From Betaproteobacteria bacterium (GTDB taxonomy: Bacteria > Pseudomonadota > Gammaproteobacteria > Burkholderiales > Rhodocyclaceae): DNA of 47,868 nucleotides. How positions within the stretch are numbered: the stretch's first letter is position 1; each line of letters opens with the position of its first letter. Of this stretch, positions 26,823-36,907 are shown in pieces. The stretch spans positions 1 through 47,868 of the forward strand of contig WREP01000020.1 of the NCBI GenBank assembly GCA_009779265.1, read 5' to 3'. The notes under the pieces were generated by a model. It did no database searches. It was not told where the DNA came from and saw only the letters and a program-made list of their open reading frames with translations. A program made the position numbers and the translations under genes.

Positions 26823-27643
26823 GGGGACAATTGGCGGCGCAGTTCGGCCAACACCGGGGCCGTTTCCGGCCGCCGGCCGCGCCAGACGTAAAATGCCTCG
26901 GCGGCCTGCTCGACCAGCATGCCCAAGCCGTCGGCGCCGCGCGCCGCGCCTCTTGTCCGCGCCAGTTGCAGGAAAGGTGTTGCGCCCTGGCCGTACATCA
27001 TGTCGTAGGCCAGCGCCCCCGGCGCGAACAATCCGTCCGGCAGCGGCAGGTTTTCCCCGGCGAGGCTGGCGGAAGTCGCGTTGATAACCAGATCGAAGGA
27101 TTTGCCCGCCAGTTCGGCGAAACTCCCGGCCGTTAGCGGAGCGATGTCAGCAAATGACACAGCCAGCGCCCTGCCCTTGTCGGCATTGCGATTGGCGATA
27201 TGCAGGCTGGCCGGGCGAGCGGCGAGCAGCGGCGCGACGACGCCGCGGGCGGCGCCGCCGGCGCCAAGGAGCAGAATGCGCCGGCCGGCCAGCGGGAAGG
27301 CGAGATTGTCGACGAGATCGCGCACCAAGCCGGTGCCGTCGGTGTTGTCGCCGAATATCTCGCCATCGCGGAAAGTCAGGGTATTGACCGCGCCAGCCTG
27401 GGCGGCGCGCTCGGAAAGACGGTGGGAAAGGCGGCAGGCTTCTTCCTTGAAGGGCACCGTGACATTGGCGCCGCGCCCACCGGCGGCGGCGAATTGGGCA
27501 ATGGCGGCGGCAAAGCCGTCGACCGGGGCGAGTAGCGCCTCGTAGCGCAAATCCTCGCCGGTGGCGGCGGCAAAGGCGGCATGAATGGCCGGCGAACGGG
27601 AATGCGCGATGGGATTGCCGAAAACGGCGTAGCGGTCGGACAT
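26819..27643 (-). CDS. aroE: Shikimate dehydrogenase (NADP+)
   Basis: AroE reduces 3-dehydroshikimate to shikimate in aromatic amino-acid synthesis. The 274-residue protein shows the shikimate site NPIAHSRSP at 10-18, [12 protein letters not shown] with the catalytic Lys, [19 protein letters not shown], the NADP loop [12 protein letters not shown], the NRN segment [12 protein letters not shown] that favours NADP+, [11 protein letters not shown], and [12 protein letters not shown]. Length is typical. It is followed by mtgA with overlapping ends. Upstream a repeat element separates it from the TonB-like gene. Confidence 0.96.
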   Translation of the reverse strand: MSDRYAVFGNPIAHSRSPAIHAAFAAATGEDLRYEALLAPVDGFAAAIAQFAAAGGRGANVTVPFKEEACRLSHRLSERAAQAGAVNTLTFRDGEIFGDNTDGTGLVRDLVDNLAFPLAGRRILLLGAGGAARGVVAPLLAARPASLHIANRNADKGRALAVSFADIAPLTAGSFAELAGKSFDLVINATSASLAGENLPLPDGLFAPGALAYDMMYGQGATPFLQLARTRGAARGADGLGMLVEQAAEAFYVWRGRRPETAPVLAELRRQLSP

Positions 27644-27672
27644 GGCGGGCGGTTAGCGCGGTTTTGGTTCAA

Positions 27673-27751
27673 CTGGATTGCTTTGCCGCGCTCGCAATGA
27701 CGCCGGTTTCTCCACCGTCATTGCGAGAAGCGAGGCGACGAAGCAATCCAG
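27673..27751. repeat. Inverted-repeat element, CTGGATTGC...GCAATCCAG family, copy 1
   Basis: The left arm reads CTGGATTGCTTTGCCGCGCT then CGCAATGACG; the right arm reads GTCATTGCGAG then AAGCAATCCAG, giving a near-palindrome of 79 bases between aroE and the TonB-like gene. Further copies are at 37649 and, degraded, at 41169. Similar elements are scattered in many bacteria; no transposase is associated. Confidence 0.85.
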
Positions 27752-27774
27752 AAATAGTGTCATTTGAAGCCGCT

Positions 27775-28668
27775 CTAGCGATCGGTTTTGAAGGCATCGC
27801 CCTGGGTGAAGTACCAAGTGCGGGCGAATTGCAGAACCGTGTTGCCGCCCATGGCCTCGCGCGGGATCGGGCCGAAGGGCGCGGCCATGTTGAGGATGCG
27901 CAGGGCCGCCTGATCCAGCACCTTGTGGCCGGATGAGCGGGAAATCTCGGCTTTGTAGATGCTGCCGTCCTCGACGTTCAGTTCGACGTTGACGGCCAGG
28001 GAGCCATACAGCTTGCCGCGCGCCGCCTCCGGGTAGTTCAGCGTGCCGATGCGCTCGATTTTCTGCCGCCAGGCTTCGAGATAGGTGGCCAGGCCGTATT
28101 CCTCGGTGCGCGCGCCGACAAATTTCTTGCGCGGCCGTTTGTTGTATTCGTCGGTATTGCGGGCGATCTCGCCTTCCAGACGGGCCATCGCTCGCGCCGA
28201 TTCCAGCAGGTCGACGCCGGACATGACGCTGGCCGGTGCCGGCTGTTCGCTGACCGTCTTGCTGCTGGCTGTCGCCTCTGCGCTCTTGTTCTGGGTCAGC
28301 AGGGTCTGCTGGGCTGCTTCCAGTTCCTGCACGCGCCGCTGCATGCGCTGCAAATCGTCGCCAGTGGTCTGCCGATGCGTCGGTGGCAGCGGGGTTTTGA
28401 CCCGGCGATCCTCATCAGTCGAACCGCCGCCGTCGAGATTGGCCTGGGCCAGCGCCTGGGCATCGACCGGCTTGTTGGCCGACTTGGAATTGACCAGGAT
28501 GATGTCGAGCACCCTCTCGCGCGCGGCATTGGTCGCTTCGGGAAACTTGAATTCCGCATACAGGATGGCGGCGTGCAGGCAGAGCGAAATGCCGATCCCC
28601 AAGGCCAGCGAGCTTGTGGAAAACAAAGCCGGCGCGGGCAAGGCGGAAGCGGCGGCGCTGGCCCTCAT
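27775..28668 (-). CDS. TonB-like energy transducer
   Basis: This 297-residue protein is anchored by one N-terminal span (LALGIGISLCLHAAILYAEF), has a long variable periplasmic linker with a coiled-coil segment (LQRMQRRVQELEAAQQTLL) and ends in a TonB C-terminal domain: NYPEAARGKLYGSLAVNVEL, DGSIYKAEISRSSGHKVLDQ, AALRILNMAAPFGPIP. TonB proteins transmit proton-motive force from ExbB-ExbD to outer-membrane receptors. No exbB, exbD or receptor gene is near, and the Pro-rich Lys/Glu stretch of classic TonB is replaced by a Gln-rich coil, so another envelope role is possible. It overlaps the RNB gene by four bases. Confidence 0.88.
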   Translation of the reverse strand: MRASAAASALPAPALFSTSSLALGIGISLCLHAAILYAEFKFPEATNAARERVLDIILVNSKSANKPVDAQALAQANLDGGGSTDEDRRVKTPLPPTHRQTTGDDLQRMQRRVQELEAAQQTLLTQNKSAEATASSKTVSEQPAPASVMSGVDLLESARAMARLEGEIARNTDEYNKRPRKKFVGARTEEYGLATYLEAWRQKIERIGTLNYPEAARGKLYGSLAVNVELNVEDGSIYKAEISRSSGHKVLDQAALRILNMAAPFGPIPREAMGGNTVLQFARTWYFTQGDAFKTDR

Positions 28669-30566
28669 TGCTCCTCATCCTCCACGGCTTCCGCCGGGTC
28701 CATCTCGCCGAGCAGGCCGGCGAAGCGGCAGGTAATTTCCGGCCCGAGCAGGTCGATGGCCGTCACCGCCAGATGCACGCGCTGCCCCGCCGCCAGATTG
28801 GCCGGTAGCGACGGCACGCGCAGTAGCAGCGGCAGATGGTCGAGCTTGACCAGTTGCTCGCGGCGCACGGTCGCGTCGATGGCGTCGATGCCGCGCTGTT
28901 GCAACCAGCGCAGGCACCAGTAGCGCTCCATCAAACGCTGGAAGTCGTTATAGGCGGCGTAGGTCTGTTCGAAATCGCGCATGGCCCCGAACAATTCCGC
29001 CGATTTGCGGGCGAAGACCGGGTTCTCGCCGCGCAGGCAGGCGATCAGTTGCCACTGGTTGATGAGATCGCAATAGCGGCGCAGCGGCGAAGTCATCCAG
29101 GCATATTGCGGCACGCCCAGCCCTTCGTGCGGCAGCGGCGAAGTGGTCATGCGCGCCTTGCCCTGGGTCTGCGCCCGGTACAGGCAGGCGATGTTCTTTT
29201 CGGCCAGGAGACCGCCCCAGGTCGTGTTGGCGACGATCATCAATTCCGCCACCAGCTTGTCGAGCGGACTGCCGCGCTGGCGCTCGGCGATGTCCACCGT
29301 ACATGCCTCCGGGTCGGCCAGATCGCCGGCAATGGCGAAAGTGTAGTCATGCACGCCCTGAATCGCCGCCGGCTTGCCGCGCCGCGCCTCGCAGGCATTG
29401 GCGAAATGCCACAAATAAAGCAGTTCGTCGCGGAAAGGCTGGTCGGGCAGGGGGCCGTCGACCGTGTTCTCGTTGAACCAGGGCTCGACTTCGTGATGCC
29501 GCAGATTGGCGGCGATATGCACGATTTCCAGCCGCGACTCGTGACCGACGATTTCCAGCGCCTCATTGACGGTCAGGTAAAGCGACAGCGCCGGGCAATC
29601 GGCGCCGCCGGCCAGCGTGTAGCTCTGCACCACGGCATCCGGCAGCATGGTGATCTTGCAGCCCGGCATGTAGACCGTCGACAGCCGCGCCCGGGCGATG
29701 CCATCGAGCGGCGAGCCGTGGGCTATGGCCAGCCCCGGCGCCGCGATATGGATGCCGATGCGTTTGCCGACGCCAGGCAGATCGACCACCGACAGCGCAT
29801 CGTCGATCTCGGTCGTATGGACATCGTCGATGGAAAAGGCGCGGACATCGGCGCGCGCCAGATCGGTCGGCGCCAGCGGCGCCGCGATGGCCGGAAAGCC
29901 GGCGCCCTTGGCGAAATGCTCGCGCAGAAAGCGGCGGTAATGCAGGTGATAGGCCGACTTGATCGCGCCGCAGCGGAACAGCAATTGCGCCGCCGTCAGC
30001 CCGGTCGCGGCGCAGGCCGCCTCGAACGCCTTGGTTTCCGGCCGGTTGCGATCCGGCGCATAAAGCAGGGCGTCGCTCAGCGCGGCGATTTCCGGCGGCA
30101 GGCGGAAGGCCGTCAGTTCGGCGACCCAGCCCTCCATCGCCAGCGCCTGCTGACGCTTTTTTTCAAGACTGGCCAGAGCGGCTGACAGAATGTCGGCAGG
30201 GGCCTTGCGGAAGCGCCCCTTGCCCTTGCGGTGGAAATAGACGGGCGCGGCGTGCAGGGCCAGCAGCACCGCCGCCGCCTCCTCCGGGGCGGGGTCGCGT
30301 CCGTGGTAATCACGGGCAAAATCCAGAAACGAAAATTCGCCATCGCTGACACACTCCCAGAGAAAATCCGCCTCGATCCCGGCGGCCAACGGCGCCGCCC
30401 TTTCCATCAGAGCCGCCGGCCCCGGCTGCTCGAAGCGCAACAATACCGCCGCCGCCTTGATCTTGCCGCGTTTGCCGGACGCCATCTCGATTTGCAGGGA
30501 GCTGTCGTTGTCGGCCATAACGACGCCGGCCTTAAAGCCGCCGTCTTCTTCAAACAGAACATTCAT
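28665..30566 (-). CDS. RNB-domain exoribonuclease (RNase II family)
   Basis: This is a 3'-5' hydrolytic exoribonuclease, 633 residues. The active-site signature is FSIDDVHTTEIDDALSV, with Asp residues matching the RNase II metal site except that one is Glu. VDGIARARLSTVY-like and MLPDAVVQSYTLAGG follow, then TSPLRRYCDLINQWQLIA, the RNB hallmark near the C-terminus. The N-terminus (MNVLFEEDGGFKAGVV) is short and unlike the two cold-shock domains of E. coli RNase II, and the C-terminal S1 region is reduced. It resembles the RNB protein commonly found next to aroE and mtgA in betaproteobacteria. The ATG follows the esterase stop by eight bases, and TATAAT overlaps that stop. Confidence 0.9.
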   Translation of the reverse strand: MNVLFEEDGGFKAGVVMADNDSSLQIEMASGKRGKIKAAAVLLRFEQPGPAALMERAAPLAAGIEADFLWECVSDGEFSFLDFARDYHGRDPAPEEAAAVLLALHAAPVYFHRKGKGRFRKAPADILSAALASLEKKRQQALAMEGWVAELTAFRLPPEIAALSDALLYAPDRNRPETKAFEAACAATGLTAAQLLFRCGAIKSAYHLHYRRFLREHFAKGAGFPAIAAPLAPTDLARADVRAFSIDDVHTTEIDDALSVVDLPGVGKRIGIHIAAPGLAIAHGSPLDGIARARLSTVYMPGCKITMLPDAVVQSYTLAGGADCPALSLYLTVNEALEIVGHESRLEIVHIAANLRHHEVEPWFNENTVDGPLPDQPFRDELLYLWHFANACEARRGKPAAIQGVHDYTFAIAGDLADPEACTVDIAERQRGSPLDKLVAELMIVANTTWGGLLAEKNIACLYRAQTQGKARMTTSPLPHEGLGVPQYAWMTSPLRRYCDLINQWQLIACLRGENPVFARKSAELFGAMRDFEQTYAAYNDFQRLMERYWCLRWLQQRGIDAIDATVRREQLVKLDHLPLLLRVPSLPANLAAGQRVHLAVTAIDLLGPEITCRFAGLLGEMDPAEAVEDEEQ

Positions 30567-30573
30567 TGCGAAG

Positions 30574-30579
30574 ATTATA
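30574..30579 (-). promoter_or_regulatory. TATAAT box seven bases before the RNB gene ATG
   Basis: A perfect -10 hexamer on the minus strand ends seven bases upstream of the ATG at 30566, overlapping the TAA stop of the preceding gene. If used, the transcript would start at the ATG. No -35 match is seen at 16-18 bases, so it may be chance. Confidence 0.3.
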
Positions 30580-31141
30580 TCCCGGCAAATTCAAGTATTT
30601 GCGGTAGTAATTGAGGAAAGCGCGTGAAGCTGTGGTCGCCGCCCTCGAAGATGCTCTGCCGGCAACCGAAGTAGAAATCCTGCGCCTGATGATAGTCGAG
30701 CGTCTCGTCGCCAGTTTCGAGCAGCAGCCAGTAGCGTTCCGGCGTCGGCGGCGTGACTTGGGCCGCCAGTTGTTGGGCGTGTTTGTGTGTAAATTGAAAA
30801 GCCGGGCCGCCGTCGAAAGGCAAGTGCTCGCCGACGAACCAGCCGGCGTCGAGGCGGGCGATGACCGCCGGATTGACGAGCACCGCCCGCAGGTCGTGCT
30901 TTTCCGCCAGATGGGTGGCGTAATGGCCGCCCAGCGAAGAGCCGACCAGGGTCAAGGGGCGCTTGCAGCCTTCTATCAGGCGTGTCAGGTCGGCCACCGC
31001 TTCGTCCGGCGCCGGCGACAGTTGCGGGCAGAGAAATTGCCCGGCCAGCCCGCGACGCGCCATTTCCGCGCCGAGCAGGCGCGCCTTCATGGCCCCCGGC
31101 GAGGAGCAAAAGCCGTGCAGGTAGAGGATCAGGCCGCCCAT
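30575..31141 (-). CDS. YqiA/YcfP-type alpha/beta-hydrolase (esterase)
   Basis: This 188-residue alpha/beta-hydrolase of the UPF0227/YqiA group shows [17 protein letters not shown] (oxyanion hole), the nucleophile elbow [18 protein letters not shown] with the Ser, [23 protein letters not shown] with an acidic residue, and [13 protein letters not shown] with the catalytic His. The natural substrate is unknown. The ATG at 31141 overlaps the uppP end by 13 bases. The frame is open much further upstream in the shadow of uppP, so a 523-codon call here would be wrong. It lies between uppP and the RNB gene on the same strand. Confidence 0.9.
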   Translation of the reverse strand: MGGLILYLHGFCSSPGAMKARLLGAEMARRGLAGQFLCPQLSPAPDEAVADLTRLIEGCKRPLTLVGSSLGGHYATHLAEKHDLRAVLVNPAVIARLDAGWFVGEHLPFDGGPAFQFTHKHAQQLAAQVTPPTPERYWLLLETGDETLDYHQAQDFYFGCRQSIFEGGDHSFTRFPQLLPQILEFAGI

Positions 31142-31950
31142 TCGACCCAGCCGAAATGCGCCGTCAGCAGCACGATGACGCCAAAGACGATGCGATACCA
31201 GGCGAACAGGGCGAAATCGTGATTCGACACGTAGCGCAGCAGGGCCTTGACGGTCAGCATGGCGGCGATGAAGGAAGCGACGAAACCGACGGCGAATACC
31301 GGCAGGTCGCTCAGGTGCAGCAGTTCCCAGTTCTTGTAAACGTCGTACAGGGTCGCCGCGAACATGGTCGGAATGGCGAGGAAGAAGGAAAACTCGGTCG
31401 CCGTCTTGCGCGACAGGCCGAACACCAGGCCGCCCATGATGGTCGCGCCGGAGCGCGAGACGCCGGGGAACATCGCCAGGGCCTGGGCGAAACCGACTTT
31501 CAGCGCCTGTGGCCAACGCATGTCGTCGATGCTGCCGACGCGCGGATGATAGGCCTTGCGCTCGATGTAGAGAATCAGCAGGCCGCCGACGATCAGCGCC
31601 CCGGCCACCGTCAGCGGATTGAACAGATAGGTCTTGATGGTGCTGTGAAACAGGAGGCCCAGCACCGCCGCCGGCAGGAAGCCGACCAGCAGGAGGCCGG
31701 CGAAGCGCTGCTGCGCCGGATCGTCGGCCAGCCCGCCGCAAGCCTTGCCGATGCGTTCGCGGAAATGCCAGCAAACCGCCAGAATGGCGGCCAACTGGAT
31801 GACGATTTTGAACACCTTGCTCTGTTCGTCGGTGTAATCGAGCAGGCTGCCGGCGATGATCAGGTGGCCGGTTGACGAAATTGGCAGGAATTCGGTCAGT
31901 CCCTCGATGATGCCGAGGATCAGGGCTTTCAATAGAAGAATGGCGTCCAT
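31129..31950 (-). CDS. uppP: Undecaprenyl-diphosphate phosphatase
   Basis: UppP (BacA) removes a phosphate from undecaprenyl diphosphate, recycling the lipid carrier for peptidoglycan, LPS and capsule; extra copies give bacitracin resistance. The 273-residue protein has about eight membrane spans and the two active motifs [14 protein letters not shown] (16-29) and [19 protein letters not shown], plus [20 protein letters not shown]. Length is typical. It follows the small cysteine-cluster gene by 30 bases and overlaps the esterase gene. Confidence 0.96.
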   Translation of the reverse strand: MDAILLLKALILGIIEGLTEFLPISSTGHLIIAGSLLDYTDEQSKVFKIVIQLAAILAVCWHFRERIGKACGGLADDPAQQRFAGLLLVGFLPAAVLGLLFHSTIKTYLFNPLTVAGALIVGGLLILYIERKAYHPRVGSIDDMRWPQALKVGFAQALAMFPGVSRSGATIMGGLVFGLSRKTATEFSFFLAIPTMFAATLYDVYKNWELLHLSDLPVFAVGFVASFIAAMLTVKALLRYVSNHDFALFAWYRIVFGVIVLLTAHFGWVEWAA

Positions 31951-31980
31951 GTGGGCGATTTTGCCGGAAAAAGGCGCATT

Positions 31981-32244
31981 TTACCCGCCCGGACGGGTTG
32001 CCGCTTCCAGAGCTTGCAGCCAGGCCAGCGCCTGTTCGCGCGACTCGCCGCACATCTCGGCGCTGGCTTGCAGGCCGGCACAACAGGCCGGGCGCTCGGG
32101 GCGGCCGAACAGGCGGCAACGCAATGCCGCATCGAGATGCCGGCAAGGCGCGCCAGCCGGCTTGTCCAGCGAAGAAATGGACGGTGCGATGCAGCAGGCG
32201 CCGCAGTTGGGGCGGCAGGCGAGCGGGGGAACGGGTTCGGGCAT
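31981..32244 (-). CDS. YkgJ-type cysteine-cluster protein
   Basis: This small protein of 87 residues belongs to the UPF0153/YkgJ group, which probably binds Zn2+ or an Fe-S cluster. The cysteines are arranged as CRPNCGACC, then [19 protein letters not shown] and EMCG; the spacing is family-typical. The frame is open back to 32430 through a C-rich repeat, but homologues start just before the first Cys block, so I placed the start at the ATG at 32244 ([13 protein letters not shown]). The function is unknown. It is the first gene of the uppP block. Confidence 0.85.
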   Translation of the reverse strand: MPEPVPPLACRPNCGACCIAPSISSLDKPAGAPCRHLDAALRCRLFGRPERPACCAGLQASAEMCGESREQALAWLQALEAATRPGG

Positions 32245-32270
32245 GGGGGCATTGTCGCAGAAGACCGATA

Positions 32271-32298
32271 CTCCCCTCTCCCCTCGCGGGAGAGGGAG
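32271..32298. repeat. C-rich intergenic palindrome, second copy
   Basis: CTCCCCTCTCCC / GGGAGAGGGAG pair with one bulge and loop CTCGC, in the 151-base gap upstream of the YkgJ-type gene. It is the same motif as at 23843. Confidence 0.75.
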
Positions 32299-32338
32299 AG
32301 CATAGGCAACGCGCCTTTCAAGCGATTGCCCTGCATAT

Positions 32339-32369
32339 AAAAAAACCGCCGCCCGAAAAAGGGCGGCGG
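32339..32369 (-). terminator. Terminator of the Spy-like gene
   Basis: On the minus strand CCGCCGCCC / GGGCGGCGG, a nine-base stem with loop TTTTTC, followed by TTTTTTT. It lies 27 bases after the Spy-like stop and insulates it from the YkgJ-uppP block. Confidence 0.9.
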
Positions 32370-32395
32370 CGTTTGGGAAAATCCCCGGGGAGGGA

Positions 32396-32971
32396 TCAGG
32401 AAGCGCGCTGCGGGCGGGGCGCGTCGCCATCCATCCAGCACGGGCCGTCGCCGCGCCACTTCGACCGCGTGCCGTCAGCGCGCTGGCGCGTCCATTGGGC
32501 CTTCATCTCGGCCAGTTTCTGGCGCTGTTCCGGCGTCAGCACATCGTAGATCTGACGCGTGGTCTTGGCCCGGCTCAGCGCCATTTCGCCCATCGCCGCG
32601 CCAGCCGCGCCAGCCAGCTGCTTGGCTGTGGCTTCGTCGAAGTTGGCCGCCGTGGTCAGGTCGCGCAGATCGCTTTGCGCCTTCTGCACGGCTTTCATGT
32701 TGTCGCGCTGGGTCGGCGCCTGGGTGTTCATGATGGTGAAAACCTGATCGCGTTGCGCTTCGCTCAGATTCAGGCGCTTCAGGTAGCGCGCCATGCCGCC
32801 GCCCATATCCATGCCTGAGTGAGCAAAGCCGGCCTGGCTCGCGCCGCAGCCACCGTGCATCGGGCCACCGCGGTGACCACCGGCGAAAGCCGAGGCGCTC
32901 AGGGGCAGGGTCAGTGCGATGGCGGCGGCAAGGGCAAGGCGCTTGAGGTGCGGATGGGAAATGTTTTTCAT
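32396..32971 (-). CDS. Spy/CpxP-like periplasmic protein (LTXXQ family)
   Basis: This 191-residue protein has a signal peptide ([19 protein letters not shown]), a Gly/His/Met-rich start of the mature form ([24 protein letters not shown]) and two LTXXQ-like motifs, LNLSEAQ and LTPEQRQ. Spy and CpxP are small helical periplasmic chaperones or stress sensors. The His/Met-rich stretch could bind metals. The ATG at 32971 has GGAGAG eight bases upstream; the frame is open to 33028, but the signal peptide begins at the chosen Met. A CCGCCC/GGGCGG hairpin lies in its leader at 32996-33012. It stands alone between two terminator-like hairpins. Confidence 0.85.
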   Translation of the reverse strand: MKNISHPHLKRLALAAAIALTLPLSASAFAGGHRGGPMHGGCGASQAGFAHSGMDMGGGMARYLKRLNLSEAQRDQVFTIMNTQAPTQRDNMKAVQKAQSDLRDLTTAANFDEATAKQLAGAAGAAMGEMALSRAKTTRQIYDVLTPEQRQKLAEMKAQWTRQRADGTRSKWRGDGPCWMDGDAPRPQRAS

Positions 32972-33162
32972 GATGGCTCTCCTGGTTGGATCAGTCCGCC
33001 CCGAGTGGGCGGGCGATGGATGCATCATGGCGCGGCAAGCCGTAAATGGGGGTTACTGGCTTGTAAATGAACGTAAAAAACGGGGCTGATTCACGCGGCC
33101 GGGTTGTTTCGCCGCGCGCGCAGCGACGGTCGTTTTTACCCCGGCGCGAAGCGACGCAGCAA

Positions 33163-33194
33163 CCTTCCCGCGCCTGCCGGGTGGCGCGGGAAGG
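33163..33194 (-). terminator. Perfect 12-bp stem after thiC
   Basis: CCTTCCCGCGCC and its exact complement GGCGCGGGAAGG are separated by eight bases, 21 bases after the thiC stop on the minus strand. No T-run follows, so it may stabilise the mRNA end or act with Rho. The rest of the 244-base gap 32972-33215 has the Spy leader and nothing else I can name. Confidence 0.6.
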
Positions 33195-33215
33195 CCGCTT
33201 GGCGCAAGGAAAACA

Positions 33216-35314
<2,099 letters not shown>

Positions 35315-35398
35315 GGAAGCGCCCGCCGCGTTTCAGATTTTTCAAAAAGGGTCCGGGTTATGCCGATACACTATGGACTCCAGCAACAGAGGTTTCGC

Positions 35399-36739
35399 AT
35401 GCGTTCATTCATCCTGCTCGTTCTGGCCGTGTCCCCGTTGGCGCTTGCCGCGCCGACCTGGCAAAACGTCTCGTCCGAACCGGGCAAACGCATCGAAATC
35501 GACCGCACCAGCATCAAGCGCGAGGGGGCGACGGTGGAAACCACGAGCCGCATGGTGCTCGACAAGGAACTGGTCGACGTCCGTTCCGGCGATCCCTACC
35601 TCGTCATCGAAGTCATCACCCGTTACGACTGCATGGCGCGCAACGCCAGCACCTTGAAGCGCAGCTTCAAAAAGGGCGACAACAGCATCGTCCGCGAGGA
35701 AACGCTCAAGGCCGACAATCTGCCGGTACGCACCGGCACCCTCGACGACAAGGTGCTGCGCGAAGTCTGCCGGCCGCCGCGAGGCAGCCCGGGCGAACTG
35801 GCGGCCCAGGCCGACGAGGCGGCCAAGTCCCTGCGTCAGGCCAACGAGGCGCTGGTGAAAAAGGAACTGGCCAAGCCCGTGCCGGTCAAGACGGCAGCTC
35901 GCCGCGATGTGGCGTCCGCAGCGCCAATAGAGCCGCCAGGGGCGATCCCGCTCAAGGCGGCCCCGGCCAGGAAGGCGCCCGCGCCCGCCGCCAAGGGCAA
36001 GCCGGCGGCGGACAAGGAAGCCGGTTACATGCTCGAATTGGTGCAGCCGCTGAAACCAGCGTCGGCCGTTGATTGGGGCTACGACGGCGCCAGCGCGCCG
36101 GAAAACTGGGCCACGCTCGATTCGCGCTATGGCTTGTGCGCTTCTGGCCAGCGCCAGTCGCCGATCGACATCCGCGACGGCATCAAGGTCGATGTCGAGC
36201 CGATTCAATTCGACTATCGCCCCTCCCGCTTTCGCATCATCGACAGCGGCCGCTCGCTCGAAGTCTTTCTCGGCGACAATGCCATCACCCTGACCGGCAA
36301 GACCTACGCCTTGCAGGAAATCCGCTTCAGCCATCCCTCCGAGGAGCGGGTCGACGGTCGCCGCTTCGACATGTCGGTTCATCTGATGCATCGCGCCGAC
36401 GACGGCCAATTGGCGGTAATCGCCGTATTGCTCGAACGCGGCCCGGAAAATCCCTTCATCCAGACGCTGTGGAACTACCTGCCGCTGGAAAAGCGTCTCG
36501 CCGTCGAGCCGCCGGACGTCACGGTCAATCTCGACGCCTTGCTGCCGGCCGCGCGCAGTTACTACACCTACATGGGTTCGCTGACCACGCCGCCCTGCAC
36601 CGAAGGCGTACTGTGGCTGGTGCTGAAACAGCCGGCGCCGGTATCGGCGGAACAGATCGACATCTTCTCCCGCCTCTACCGCGACAACGCCCGCCCGGTT
36701 CAGGCAACCGCCGGCCGCATCATCAAGGAAAGCCGCTGA
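35399..36739 (+). CDS. Secreted fusion: adhesin-E-like region plus alpha-carbonic-anhydrase-like domain without zinc ligands
   Basis: This 446-residue protein has a signal peptide (MRSFILLVLAVSPLALAA). Residues about 20-125 (WQNVSSEPGKRIEIDRTSI, ITRYDCMARNAS) resemble surface-adhesin protein E domains. A Lys/Ala/Pro linker with coiled-coil character follows. From about 223 comes an alpha-carbonic anhydrase: WGYDG, PENWATLDSRYGLCASGQRQ, SPIDI and YYTYMGSLTTPPCTEGVLW with the gatekeeper Thr396. The usual HFH zinc motif before PSE reads R309-F-S311-H312, and only the third ligand (His328 in VHLMH) is kept, so CO2 hydration is doubtful; His312 may be a displaced ligand. AGAGG precedes the ATG. 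It is divergent from thiC and upstream of the pcm variant. Domain naming is from memory; the missing ligands are seen directly. Confidence 0.85.
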   Translation: MRSFILLVLAVSPLALAAPTWQNVSSEPGKRIEIDRTSIKREGATVETTSRMVLDKELVDVRSGDPYLVIEVITRYDCMARNASTLKRSFKKGDNSIVREETLKADNLPVRTGTLDDKVLREVCRPPRGSPGELAAQADEAAKSLRQANEALVKKELAKPVPVKTAARRDVASAAPIEPPGAIPLKAAPARKAPAPAAKGKPAADKEAGYMLELVQPLKPASAVDWGYDGASAPENWATLDSRYGLCASGQRQSPIDIRDGIKVDVEPIQFDYRPSRFRIIDSGRSLEVFLGDNAITLTGKTYALQEIRFSHPSEERVDGRRFDMSVHLMHRADDGQLAVIAVLLERGPENPFIQTLWNYLPLEKRLAVEPPDVTVNLDALLPAARSYYTYMGSLTTPPCTEGVLWLVLKQPAPVSAEQIDIFSRLYRDNARPVQATAGRIIKESR

Positions 36740-36779
36740 GGTTGGTTCCCTCTCCACGGCGGGGAGCGGGTCAGGGGTT

Positions 36780-36807
36780 GTAGGGGCGAATAATTATTCG
36801 CCCCTAC
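36780..36807. repeat. Perfect 28-base palindrome
   Basis: GTAGGGGCGAATAA followed by its exact reverse complement TTATTCGCCCCTAC, with no spacer. It is nested in weaker outer arms (CGGGGAG at about 36760 and CTCCCCG after it). It lies in the 168-base gap between the carbonic-anhydrase-like gene and pcm. Very similar palindromes are common intergenic repeats in other bacteria, as I recall. Confidence 0.85.
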
Positions 36808-36863
36808 TCTCCCCGCGGGCGCTGGCGATGGAAGCAGCGCGCCAAAGCCCCCGCGTTCCCGGT

Positions 36864-36869
36864 TACAAT
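36864..36869 (+). promoter_or_regulatory. Candidate -10 element of pcm
   Basis: TACAAT (five of six) 38 bases upstream of the pcm ATG. No good -35. Confidence 0.35.
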
Positions 36870-36907
36870 CCCCTTTTGTCGCAATCCCCATTCGCGGAGC
36901 AACATCC

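Noticed and set aside
30575-32146. A single 523-codon protein joining uppP antisense-frame sequence to the esterase
   Set aside because: Only the last 188 codons match a family; the rest overlaps uppP in another frame.
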